64,000 nucleotides of DNA from NCBI RefSeq assembly GCF_003285005.1, contig NZ_QMFA01000004.1, positions 228,828-292,827 of the forward strand. Reading direction: 5' to 3'. The notes beneath the pieces were generated by a model. That model worked only from the letters and a program-made list of their open reading frames with translations, was not told where the DNA came from and did not search any database. Shown one piece after another: positions 28,565 to 35,677 of the stretch. Position 1 is the stretch's first letter; each line of letters begins with the position of its first letter. A program made the position numbers and the translations under genes. The DNA comes from Paenibacillus sp. YN15 (GTDB lineage Bacteria > Bacillota > Bacilli > Paenibacillales > NBRC-103111).

Positions 28565-28774
28565 CTAACGAATCTGTCTCACGCTATTTCGCAAAAACGG
28601 GCACGATAAAAAATCTAACGAATCTATATCGCGTTATTCGCCGGTTTGAACGGATTTCGGCGCAAACTCGGCCAAATAACGATACTACGATTCGTTAGAT
28701 TTCAAACAGGCTCACCTATAGTCAAATAGCGATATATAGATTCGTTAGCATTTCTCCCTTTTTCGGACAGTCTG
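28565..28774. repeat. Four-unit palindromic repeat, family I, copy B
   Basis: Same internal order as copy A: forward units at 28565-28589 and 28615-28638, inverted units at 28674-28698 and 28724-28748. Spacers are about 90% identical to copy A by eye. The left terminal repeat is missing, and the right one is degraded (TTTTTCGGACAGTC). It lies just left of the electron-transfer locus. Confidence 0.85.
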
Positions 28775-29145
28775 CCCTCAAATAGCGGGGTTCTCCGGCG
28801 GTCTGATAGGGGCCTGCCTCAGTTCCCTCGCTTCTGCCCACCCATTGCTCCATATGCTTGACGAAGCTTTTCGTAATCGGCGCAGCATCCTTCATGGAAC
28901 GAACAGCGATCCCCCCCAAAAAAACGGTAGCCGGTCCATCCAATTCCAAACAGCAGACCTGATCGGCTGAATCTGCAGGGGTATATGGGAGCCATGCCTG
29001 TAGTAACCGGAATACTTGTCTCCCAATTGATGGAACAGCACAAAAGGGCACGGAGACAGGTACGTACACGCCCTCCCCTTTTCCTCGCCGAATAAGCGGT
29101 TCTACAGCGGCAAGCGATAAGGCTGAATCAGCCCTCGGGGCTTCA
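28775..29145 (-). pseudogene. Possible gene remnant, unassigned
   Basis: A minus-strand frame is open here without a convincing start or ribosome-binding site. It encodes protein-like text such as VYVPVSVPFCAVPSIG and FVKHMEQWVGR, then continues into the repeat. I recognise no family. It may be a decayed gene or a chance frame. Apart from this, repeat copy B and two terminators, the 850 bp from 28389 to 29238 contain nothing I can identify. Confidence 0.2.
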
Positions 29146-29178
29146 TCCGGTCCACATCACATCCGGCACAAGAGCAAA

Positions 29179-29217
29179 AGGCGGCTCCCGGTTCCTGACG
29201 GAACGGGAGCCGCCTTG
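29179..29217 (-). terminator. Rho-independent terminator of the flavinyltransferase gene
   Basis: A 15-base stem (GGCGGCTCCC... / ...GGGAGCCGCC, one bulged base) followed on the minus strand by TTTTGCTCT. Confidence 0.85.
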
Positions 29218-29238
29218 TTGATTCTAAGGCGCCGGGGG

Positions 29239-30312
29239 TTACTCGCCCGCCAGGGTGAAATCGGCATCCAGCAGCTCCAGCCTGCCCTTCAACCCTTTGC
29301 TGACATAAACCTTATGGTCCTTGGTGATGAAGATTGCCTCCACATGGTCACGGGCATCCACGTACTCCAGCCCCTTCTCCAGCCCATACGCGAAGACGAG
29401 ATTGTCCAGGCCTTCCCCGGCCATTGCCCCATCGGAGAGGATGGTCACACTGGCCAGCTCATTTTGCACCGGCGCGCCGGTCGAAGTGTCCATGATATGG
29501 TGGTAGCGCACGCCATTCTCGATGAAGAAGCGTTCGTAAATCCCGGAAGCAACCACTGCCAGCGGCCCCACCTTAACCGTACCGATGGTATTGCCGCGGG
29601 ACTTGTCCGGATTCTGAATGCCGATGTTCCATTCGCTGCCGTCCGGCTTCAGGCCAACGGTGAGCAGGTTGCCGCCCATGTCGATGATATTGCTGCCGAA
29701 GCCTTGCGTAACCAGATAATCGGCGATCAGGTCGGCGGCGTAGCCCTTGCCGGTGCCTCCGATATCCAGCGACATGCCCGGCCTTTTCAGCATGATCGTA
29801 TGCTTCGCCTCATCGAGAACGACATCCTGGTACCCGACCAGCGCCTTGGCCTGGGCAATCGCCGCATCCGTGGGCTTGTGCGCACCTTCCTTGCCGATTC
29901 CCCAAAGGTCGACCAGCGGCCCAACCGTCAGATCAAAAACGCCGTTTGACTTCTGCGAGTCCTCCAGCGCAAACTTGACTGCCGCGAAGGTTTCCGGCGA
30001 AACCGCCACCGCTTCCTTGCCGGCCATCCGGTTCACCTTGGCGATGTCGCTGTCCGCGTTCTCGCGGTTAAGCCAACGGTCGACATTGTTCAAAATGTCG
30101 CCGATTTTGGCAAAATTCTCTTTCGTCACCTTGGCGTCGTAGACCTTGACCGTCACAACGGTGCCAAAGATGTAATACGTCTCACTCACCGGCAACGTCG
30201 TCTCCGCCCCGCCCTTGCTCGCCTGGGAAGCCTGCTTGCCGCAGCCGCCAACTGCCAGACTGAGGATCAGGATCAAGAGCACGGGCCATTTGCCGCGCTT
30301 TTTGGTTGTCAT
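29239..30312 (-). CDS. fmnB: ApbE-type FAD:protein FMN transferase lipoprotein (FmnB-like)
   Basis: 357 residues from the ATG at 30312, six bases after a perfect AGGAGG; the longer open frame lacks a signal peptide at its start. The lipoprotein signal ends LAVGGCG (Cys at residue 24). The ApbE fold shows YIFGTVVTVKVYD, FDLTVGPLVDLWGIG, the FAD/Mg-site DIGGTGKGYAADLI and the HIMDTSTGAPV motif. The enzyme sits on the outer membrane face and transfers FMN from FAD to Ser/Thr in DxxSG-type motifs. The likely target in this locus is the two-domain FMN-binding lipoprotein at 37649-38533. It is divergent from the eetA gene. Confidence 0.93.
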   Translation of the reverse strand: MTTKKRGKWPVLLILILSLAVGGCGKQASQASKGGAETTLPVSETYYIFGTVVTVKVYDAKVTKENFAKIGDILNNVDRWLNRENADSDIAKVNRMAGKEAVAVSPETFAAVKFALEDSQKSNGVFDLTVGPLVDLWGIGKEGAHKPTDAAIAQAKALVGYQDVVLDEAKHTIMLKRPGMSLDIGGTGKGYAADLIADYLVTQGFGSNIIDMGGNLLTVGLKPDGSEWNIGIQNPDKSRGNTIGTVKVGPLAVVASGIYERFFIENGVRYHHIMDTSTGAPVQNELASVTILSDGAMAGEGLDNLVFAYGLEKGLEYVDARDHVEAIFITKDHKVYVSKGLKGRLELLDADFTLAGE

Positions 30313-30394
30313 ATCGGGCCTCCTGCACATATGTGCTCCCAGGGCGTGTATGAGCTGGCACACACCCTGCGGGAGCATTTCTTTTTTCCTATTC

Positions 30395-30423
30395 ATTATG
30401 GTAGAATGAAAGCAAATGGTCAA
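30395..30423 (-). promoter_or_regulatory. Sigma-A promoter of the flavinyltransferase gene
   Basis: Minus strand: TTGACC, 17-bp spacer, CATAAT. The distance to the start codon is about 83 bp. A promoter for the divergent eetA operon must lie in the same 200-bp gap but is not clear. Confidence 0.6.
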
Positions 30424-30513
30424 ATCCCTGGTGTGACATTTTTTATAGGCGGGTCCCGTCCCATGCTTTGCAAGTCCGGGAGCGGCGACGCGCCCTTTTT
30501 GGAGTTGAATCTC

Positions 30514-30912
30514 ATGCTCAAATTGTTCAAAAAAGCCGATCTTATCCTGCTTGCCTCCCTCCTGCTGATCGCATCGTTCTTCATTGTCTTCCCGATCCTG
30601 CTAAAAGGGAAATCCCCGGAGGGCCAGGAGCTGTTCGCCAGAATCACCGTCGACGGCAAGCTCTACAAAACCGTGGCGCTCAGTGCGGCGGAGCAGGAGC
30701 TGGAGATCCGCACCAAATATGGCTACAACCTGCTTAAGCTGCATGACGGCGGCATTCAGATGATCAAAGCGGATTGCCCGGACCGGTTATGCCTGACCTT
30801 CGGCGCCATTACCTCCATCGGTCAAACCATCGTCTGCCTGCCGAACCGGCTGATGGTGGAAGTGGTGAGCGGCACGGGCGGAGGAGGAGGCCTTGATGGC
30901 GTTGCATCCTGA
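30514..30912 (+). CDS. eetA: EetA-like membrane-anchored NusG-II domain protein
   Basis: 132 residues from the ATG at 30514 (GGAG nine bases upstream). One N-terminal membrane anchor (about 9-30, LILLASLLLIASFFIVFPILL) is followed by a NusG domain II-like beta domain. Its typical signature is CPDRLCLTFGAITSIGQTIVCLPN with three Cys residues. Despite the domain name it is unrelated in function to transcription factor NusG. In Listeria, EetA is needed with EetB to pass electrons from membrane quinone to the extracytoplasmic flavoprotein (family knowledge); the position next to eetB, ApbE and the ECF genes supports that role here. It overlaps eetB by 17 bp. Confidence 0.87.
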   Translation: MLKLFKKADLILLASLLLIASFFIVFPILLKGKSPEGQELFARITVDGKLYKTVALSAAEQELEIRTKYGYNLLKLHDGGIQMIKADCPDRLCLTFGAITSIGQTIVCLPNRLMVEVVSGTGGGGGLDGVAS

Positions 30913-31450
30913 GCGTGACCGCGAGGAGCTGAAGACGGCGGCGATGGTCGCCATCCTGGCTGCCGTCTCCGTCGTGCTCGGCATTGTCGAGTCGTTTATC
31001 CCCTTTGCCATCGCTGTTCCGGGGGCCAAGCTGGGGCTCGGCAACATCATGGTGCTCACCTGTCTGTATTACTTCAAAGGGCAGGATGCGCTGGCCCTGA
31101 TCGTCCTGAAGACACTGCTGACCTCGTTCATTCTGGGCACATTCTCAACGTTCCTGTTCAGCCTCTTCGGGTCGTTGGCGAGCTTCCTGATTATGTTCGT
31201 CCTGCTGCGGGTGCGGAAGGACTTCTTCAGCCTGGCCGCAATCAGCATCATGGGCGGCATCGCCCATAACCTCGGCCAGCTGGGAGCGGCGGCGCTTGTG
31301 CTCGGGACGACCTCGATTTTCTATTACCTGCCGCTGCTGCTCGTTTCCGGCGTGGTCACCGGCTTCTTCATCGGCGTGGCCGCCACCTATCTCATCGGCT
31401 CGCTGGATAACCTCGGACTGCTGCAGCAGCGGGCGGGAGGCGCGCGATGA
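30896..31450 (+). CDS. eetB: EetB-like Gx transporter family membrane protein
   Basis: 184 residues from the ATG at 30896, five bases after GGAGG. About five to six membrane helices are apparent, with the family signature FAIAVPGAKLGLGNIMVLTCLYYF. The family (Hpre_diP_synt_I, once named heptaprenyl diphosphate synthase component I) has the fold type of ECF S-components. In Listeria the homologue EetB is essential for extracellular electron transfer. Here it precedes the ECF ATPase genes with a 4-bp ATGA overlap, so it could serve as a partner of that module or as a quinone-to-EetA electron conduit. Confidence 0.88.
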   Translation: MALHPERDREELKTAAMVAILAAVSVVLGIVESFIPFAIAVPGAKLGLGNIMVLTCLYYFKGQDALALIVLKTLLTSFILGTFSTFLFSLFGSLASFLIMFVLLRVRKDFFSLAAISIMGGIAHNLGQLGAAALVLGTTSIFYYLPLLLVSGVVTGFFIGVAATYLIGSLDNLGLLQQRAGGAR

Positions 31451-32301
31451 ACGTGAACCCGAACCCGCCGATCATCGAGCTGGAGCGGGTCTGTTGCGCC
31501 CATGAGCCGGGCGGTCCCGACTTTCTCCGCGACCTCTCCTTCACCGTCCGGTCCGGCGAGTGGATCAGCCTGGTGGGCGCCAATGGCTCCGGCAAATCCA
31601 GCTTGGTCAAGCGGCTGAACGGCCTGCTCCCGGCGAGCAGCGGCCGGATCGTCATCGACGGCATCGAGCTGACCGCCCGCACGCTGGGAGATATCCGCGA
31701 ACGGATCGGCATGGTGTTCGCCAATCCGGACAATCAGTTTGTCGGTCTGAATGTGGCCGACGATATCGTCTTTGGGCTGGAGAACCGCTGCCTGGACCGG
31801 GCAGAGATGGCCGCGCGGCTGGAGCGGTACGCGGCGATGCTTGGCATCGAGGCCTTTCTGAACCGGCATCCCGCAGAGCTGTCGGGCGGACAGAAGCAGC
31901 GGGTCGCCCTGGCCGCCGTGCTGGCGCTGGAGCCGAAAATTCTTGTGCTGGACGAAGCGACCTCCATGCTGGACGAGCAGGCCAAGGGCGAGATTCTTGC
32001 CGTCATCCGGCAGATGCGCACCACCGGCCGCTACACCCTGATCTCGGTCACCCACGACAACGATGAAATCCTCGCTACCGACCGCATGCTTGCCCTGGCA
32101 GACGGACAGCTGGCAGCGGACGGCGCGCCCGGCGAGCTGCTGCGCGACACCGCCTTGCTCACCCGGCTGCGGCTGCGGCCTTCCTTTGCCATGGAGCTGG
32201 CGGCCGAGCTGGACCGGCTGGGCATTGCCGTTCCGCGGCAGGCCGGCGAAAGCGAACTGATGGAGGCGCTGACCAAGTGGCATTGCGATTCGAACAAGTA
32301 A
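31447..32301 (+). CDS. ecfA1: ECF transporter ATPase A1
   Basis: 284 residues. Walker A is GANGSGKSS (about residues 45-53), the signature LSGGQKQRVAL and Walker B ILVLDEATSMLDE. The catalytic His is in VTHDNDE. The C-terminal extension typical of EcfA proteins follows (about 225-284). It forms a heterodimer with the product of the next gene to power vitamin uptake through EcfT. The ATG overlaps the eetB stop, and its own 3' end overlaps ecfA2 by 25 bp. Confidence 0.92.
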   Translation: MNVNPNPPIIELERVCCAHEPGGPDFLRDLSFTVRSGEWISLVGANGSGKSSLVKRLNGLLPASSGRIVIDGIELTARTLGDIRERIGMVFANPDNQFVGLNVADDIVFGLENRCLDRAEMAARLERYAAMLGIEAFLNRHPAELSGGQKQRVALAAVLALEPKILVLDEATSMLDEQAKGEILAVIRQMRTTGRYTLISVTHDNDEILATDRMLALADGQLAADGAPGELLRDTALLTRLRLRPSFAMELAAELDRLGIAVPRQAGESELMEALTKWHCDSNK

Positions 32302-33143
32302 CCTATACCTACCGCAGCGCCGGCGCGCGGCAGACGGGGCTGGACGCTCTCGAGCTGACGCTTGCCGAGGGGCGGTTCATCGCCGTGCTGGGCGCTTCGG
32401 GGTCCGGCAAGTCCACCCTGCTGCAGCATTTCAACGGCATCCTGCTGCCCGACGCCGGCCGGCTATACCTGCTCGATTACATCCTGCAGCCGGAAATGTC
32501 CGGCAAAGGCCTGAAGGAGCTGCGGCGCCGGGTTGGATTGGTCTTCCAATTCCCCGAGCAGCAGCTCTTCGCCGAGACGGTGGAGCAGGACCTGATGTAC
32601 GGCCCGCTCAATTTCGGCGCGGATGTGCAAACCGCCCGCAGCGCCGCGCGGCAGGCTGCGGCCGCCCTTGGCCTGGGCGAGGAGCTGCTGGCGAAGAGCC
32701 CCTTTCACCTGAGCGGCGGCCAGATGCGCAAAGTGGCCATCGCCACCGTGCTTGCCGCCGATCCGGAGGTGCTGGTGCTGGACGAGCCGGCGGCAACCCT
32801 CGATCAGGCAAGCCGTGAGGAGCTGCTGGGCCTGCTCGCCGAGCTGTGCCGCAGCCGGGGCAAAACCGTCATCCTCGTCACCCACCGGTTGGAGGAAGTG
32901 TTGCCCTATGCCGAGGACTACGTGCTGCTTGCCGCCGGCAAGACGCTGTTCCACGGCTCGCCGGGCGAGCTGCTGGCGAACGCCGCCCTGATGGAGCAGG
33001 CGGGCATTGTCACCCCCCCGGCGGTCCGTTTCCTGCGCGATTTCTCGCAGCGCTTCGGCGTTCCTTTTCCCGCAGGCCCCTATACCACCGAACGGTTAGC
33101 GCACTTTATTGCCCAGACTCTGGGGGAACACGCTTCACGCTGA
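32277..33143 (+). CDS. ecfA2: ECF transporter ATPase A2
   Basis: 288 residues from a GTG at 32277, within the end of ecfA1. Walker A is GASGSGKST, the Q-loop FQFPEQQLF (typical of EcfA2), the signature LSGGQMRKVAIA and Walker B VLVLDEPAATLD. Partner of EcfA1. The GTG start within the preceding gene implies coupled translation. Confidence 0.92.
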   Translation: MALRFEQVTYTYRSAGARQTGLDALELTLAEGRFIAVLGASGSGKSTLLQHFNGILLPDAGRLYLLDYILQPEMSGKGLKELRRRVGLVFQFPEQQLFAETVEQDLMYGPLNFGADVQTARSAARQAAAALGLGEELLAKSPFHLSGGQMRKVAIATVLAADPEVLVLDEPAATLDQASREELLGLLAELCRSRGKTVILVTHRLEEVLPYAEDYVLLAAGKTLFHGSPGELLANAALMEQAGIVTPPAVRFLRDFSQRFGVPFPAGPYTTERLAHFIAQTLGEHASR

Positions 33144-33179
33144 TCCGCTGCCGTCCCGATGTCCGAAAGGAGTTCCCGC

Positions 33180-33971
33180 ATGGCCAACCGCATGATCATG
33201 GGCAAGTACATCGAGACCGACTCGTGGGTCCACCGTCTCGACCCCCGGGCCAAAACACTGGCCATGCTGCTGTATATGGCAGCCGTCTTCCTCGTCCGCT
33301 CCGCCGCCGAGCTGGTTCTGCTCGCCGCCTTCTCGGCGGCGGTCATGGCGGCGACGCGTATTCCCTTCCGCACCTACCTCCGCTCCCTGCGCCCGCTACT
33401 GTTTCTCATGATCTTCATCTTCATCTTCCATGTCCTGTTTGACACCAGCGGCTCCTGGTCCGTAAGCCTCGGACCGGTCAAGTTCTATTCCGGCGGATTG
33501 CAAAAAGGGTTCATGTCCGTCGCCCGGATGGTGCTATTCGTCGCCTACACGGCGGTGCTGACGTTAACCACGCCGCCGCTTCTGCTGACGCAGGCGCTGG
33601 AGAGCCTGATGAAGCCCCTTGCCCTGTTTCGCATCTCGCCGCGGAAGGTGACGCTGATGCTGACCACCGCGCTGCGCTTCATTCCCACCGTCTTCGAAGA
33701 AGCGCAGAAGATTCTCCGGGCCCAGGCCTCGCGCGGCATGGATCTTGCCGACCAGAACCTGCTGCAGAAGGCGAGGCTGCTCATTTCGCTGCTCGTCCCG
33801 GTCACCGTAGGAGCGATCCGCCGGGCGGCGGAGCTGGTGGACTCGATGGAGGCGCGGGGCTACCGCCTGCACCATCCGCGTTCCCGCTTCCATGTGCTGC
33901 GCTGGAGCTGGCGCGATACCCTGTTTCTCGCAGCCACCTCGCTTATGGTGCTGGCCACCGTCTTGATCTGA
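33180..33971 (+). CDS. ecfT: ECF transporter transmembrane component EcfT (FmnA-like)
   Basis: 263 residues from the ATG at 33180, seven bases after AAAGGAG; an in-frame start 21 bases earlier is less well supported. About five membrane helices. The two ATPase-coupling motifs of EcfT proteins are present as AQASRGMDLAD (about 178-188) and DSMEARGYR (about 220-228). In Listeria a dedicated EcfT-type subunit in the EET locus (FmnA) helps export or supply flavin to the outer face; this gene occupies the equivalent place. No S-component such as RibU is encoded in the window. Confidence 0.9.
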   Translation: MANRMIMGKYIETDSWVHRLDPRAKTLAMLLYMAAVFLVRSAAELVLLAAFSAAVMAATRIPFRTYLRSLRPLLFLMIFIFIFHVLFDTSGSWSVSLGPVKFYSGGLQKGFMSVARMVLFVAYTAVLTLTTPPLLLTQALESLMKPLALFRISPRKVTLMLTTALRFIPTVFEEAQKILRAQASRGMDLADQNLLQKARLLISLLVPVTVGAIRRAAELVDSMEARGYRLHHPRSRFHVLRWSWRDTLFLAATSLMVLATVLI

Positions 33972-33993
33972 AGCCCGGCTTCTCTGGGGAAAA

Positions 33994-34046
33994 TAAAAAA
34001 GCCTTCCGTCTCCCCAGGCTATTCGCTCCGGAGACGAAAGACCTTA
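33994..34046 (-). terminator. Terminator of the pplA-ndh2-dmkB transcript
   Basis: On the minus strand CTTTCGTCTCC pairs imperfectly with GGAGACGGAAGG around an 18-nt loop, followed by CTTTTTTATTTT. It lies between the convergent ecfT and dmkB genes. Confidence 0.7.
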
Positions 34047-34098
34047 AAGCTTCCGCAGTACCCGTACCCGCTCACATGTATGGCCGGTTCCCTGGTGA

Positions 34099-35106
34099 CT
34101 ATTCCGTAAAATACTTCAGCATAATCTCCAGATCGGCGCAAGCCGGATGGGGGCGCAGCCGGGCGATGATTCGCCCGGCCTTCTTCGCGTACTCGCCGCT
34201 TAAGGCCAGCGAACGCTCGACAGCGCCGCTGGCGGCGATGGCCTGCGCTACGCGGTCAAACTCCGCCTCGGGCGAATCCGGACCGAGGGAGCGGATTGCC
34301 GCGCGCAGCTCGGGGCTGCCGTTCTCCAGCGCGAATAGCACCGGCAGCGTGACGTTGCCGCTCTTCAGATCGGAGCCCACCGGCTTGCCGATCTCGGCTG
34401 CTGACTGGGTGTAATCAAGAATGTCGTCCTTGATCTGGAATGCCATACCCAATGCCTCGCCGAAGGCATACAGCTTCCGGCAGACAGACTTGTCCGCCCG
34501 GCTCAGCTCCGCTCCGATGCGGAAGCAGTTGGCCATCAGCACCGCCGTTTTGTTGCGGGATTTCTCCAGATATGCGGACAGCGGCAGGTCATACTGGAAG
34601 CGGCTGCTGAGCTGCTGGTACTCTCCCATGCAGAGCTGCATCAGAAGCGAAGCGACCTCGGACAACCGGGGCTTGTCCTCAGGCTTGGGCTCTTCGGCCT
34701 CTGCTGCGGCGGGGTCCTCCCCGGCCAGTGCCCATTCCACAGCTCGGGCCATCATATAGTTGGCCACATGGGTGGCCTGAGGCACTCCGACGGTCCGCTG
34801 CAGCGTAGGAGCGCCGCGGCGGAGATCGGAGTTGTCGATAATATCATCATGAATCAAGGAAGCCATGTGCAGATATTCCAGGAGAAGGGCGGCTTTCTGC
34901 ACATGCACCGGATCGGGATCGGGTCCAAACCGGCTGCCGACGAGAACCATCATCGGCCGCAGACGTTTGCCTCCGGCCTCGACGAACCGCGTCACGCTGT
35001 GGCTGATCCAGGGATGATCCTTCACATCCGGGTCGGATTCGGCGATGCCGATGAGCTGCCGGTTGAATGTCGCAAGATCGAGAAGAAGGGCTTGGTCAAG
35101 CTTCAT
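34099..35106 (-). CDS. dmkB: Polyprenyl diphosphate synthase (DmkB-like)
   Basis: 335 residues from the ATG at 35106; the frame is open upstream only because it overlaps the preceding gene. Trans-prenyltransferase motifs: GGKRLRP (45-51), first Asp-rich motif DDIID (87-91) and second DDILD (227-231). The residues before the first motif are small (MASLIH), as in long-chain enzymes. An acidic insert (about 129-146, EDPAAAEAEEPKPEDK) is unusual. It should make the isoprenoid tail for the quinone used in electron transfer. The gene overlaps the HepS-like gene by 11 bp. Confidence 0.9.
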   Translation of the reverse strand: MKLDQALLLDLATFNRQLIGIAESDPDVKDHPWISHSVTRFVEAGGKRLRPMMVLVGSRFGPDPDPVHVQKAALLLEYLHMASLIHDDIIDNSDLRRGAPTLQRTVGVPQATHVANYMMARAVEWALAGEDPAAAEAEEPKPEDKPRLSEVASLLMQLCMGEYQQLSSRFQYDLPLSAYLEKSRNKTAVLMANCFRIGAELSRADKSVCRKLYAFGEALGMAFQIKDDILDYTQSAAEIGKPVGSDLKSGNVTLPVLFALENGSPELRAAIRSLGPDSPEAEFDRVAQAIAASGAVERSLALSGEYAKKAGRIIARLRPHPACADLEIMLKYFTE

Positions 35107-35563
35107 TGCGGCCTCCTTGTTGGGTCGTTTCCTTTTGGCAGCGGAGCAGATATTCGCTAAAGCCGGCAAAAAGCTCGTCAAAGGCCAGCTCCAGCGGCTC
35201 GCCGGCCGCGAGTCCGATCTGAATCTTCTTATGAATCGGCACCAGAAACGCCAGCAGCTCATGCTCTGCGTTCTGGACAAGCCAGCGGAGGTAAGCTCCG
35301 AAGAGATAGTCGCCGCCAAGCAGGCTCCTTGTCCGCTCCTCGCCCGTCTCGCGATCCAGCTCCTTATGGAAGGTAAGGCCCAGATCGAGGAGCAGATAAC
35401 CGCCCAGAATCGTGATCTTTCGTTTGCGCGGCAGCGGAGCTTCGCTGACCATAGCGGCCAGCCTGGCCAGCCGCTGCCCATCCGCCGCGAGGCGGATATT
35501 GGTGCCCGGGTCAATCAGCCTCTCTACCCGGCCCAGAGTGTCCTGAATCAGTTTTATGTCCAT
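35096..35563 (-). CDS. HepS-like heptaprenyl diphosphate synthase component 1
   Basis: 155 residues from the ATG at 35563, nine bases after AAAGGA. The stretch SLLGGDYLFGAYLRWLVQ (about residues 83-100) and the following helix resemble the conserved VLAGDYxSGLYYxLL region of the small, non-catalytic HepS subunit of Bacillus heptaprenyl synthase. It directly precedes and overlaps dmkB, the order seen for hepS and hepT partners apart from menG. This suggests a two-subunit prenyl synthase specific to this locus. Similarity is judged by eye and is moderate. Confidence 0.65.
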   Translation of the reverse strand: MDIKLIQDTLGRVERLIDPGTNIRLAADGQRLARLAAMVSEAPLPRKRKITILGGYLLLDLGLTFHKELDRETGEERTRSLLGGDYLFGAYLRWLVQNAEHELLAFLVPIHKKIQIGLAAGEPLELAFDELFAGFSEYLLRCQKETTQQGGRNEA

Positions 35564-35602
35564 AATACCCATTCCTTTGTGCAGGCCGCTAAAATGCGGG
35601 AA

Positions 35603-35649
35603 GAGAGAGTCCCGTGCCGCAAGCCGATAGGGCAGCAGGGGACTCTCTC
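35603..35649 (-). other. Intra-operon hairpin between ndh2 and the HepS-like gene
   Basis: A perfect 11-bp inverted repeat GAGAGAGTCCC / GGGACTCTCTC around a 25-nt loop in the 114-bp gap. On the minus strand it is followed by TTCCCGC, not a T-run. It may protect the upstream mRNA end or give partial termination. Confidence 0.55.
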
Positions 35650-35677
35650 CTGGGACATGCCTGTAGTTGAGTAATGA

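Noticed and set aside
30514..30912. Transcription factor NusG
   Set aside because: It has only a domain II-like part, a membrane anchor and no NGN domain.
34099..35514. Long N-terminal extension of the polyprenyl synthase (start at 35514)
   Set aside because: The extension lies inside the HepS-like gene in another frame and lacks family similarity; the ATG at 35106 starts the conserved domain.
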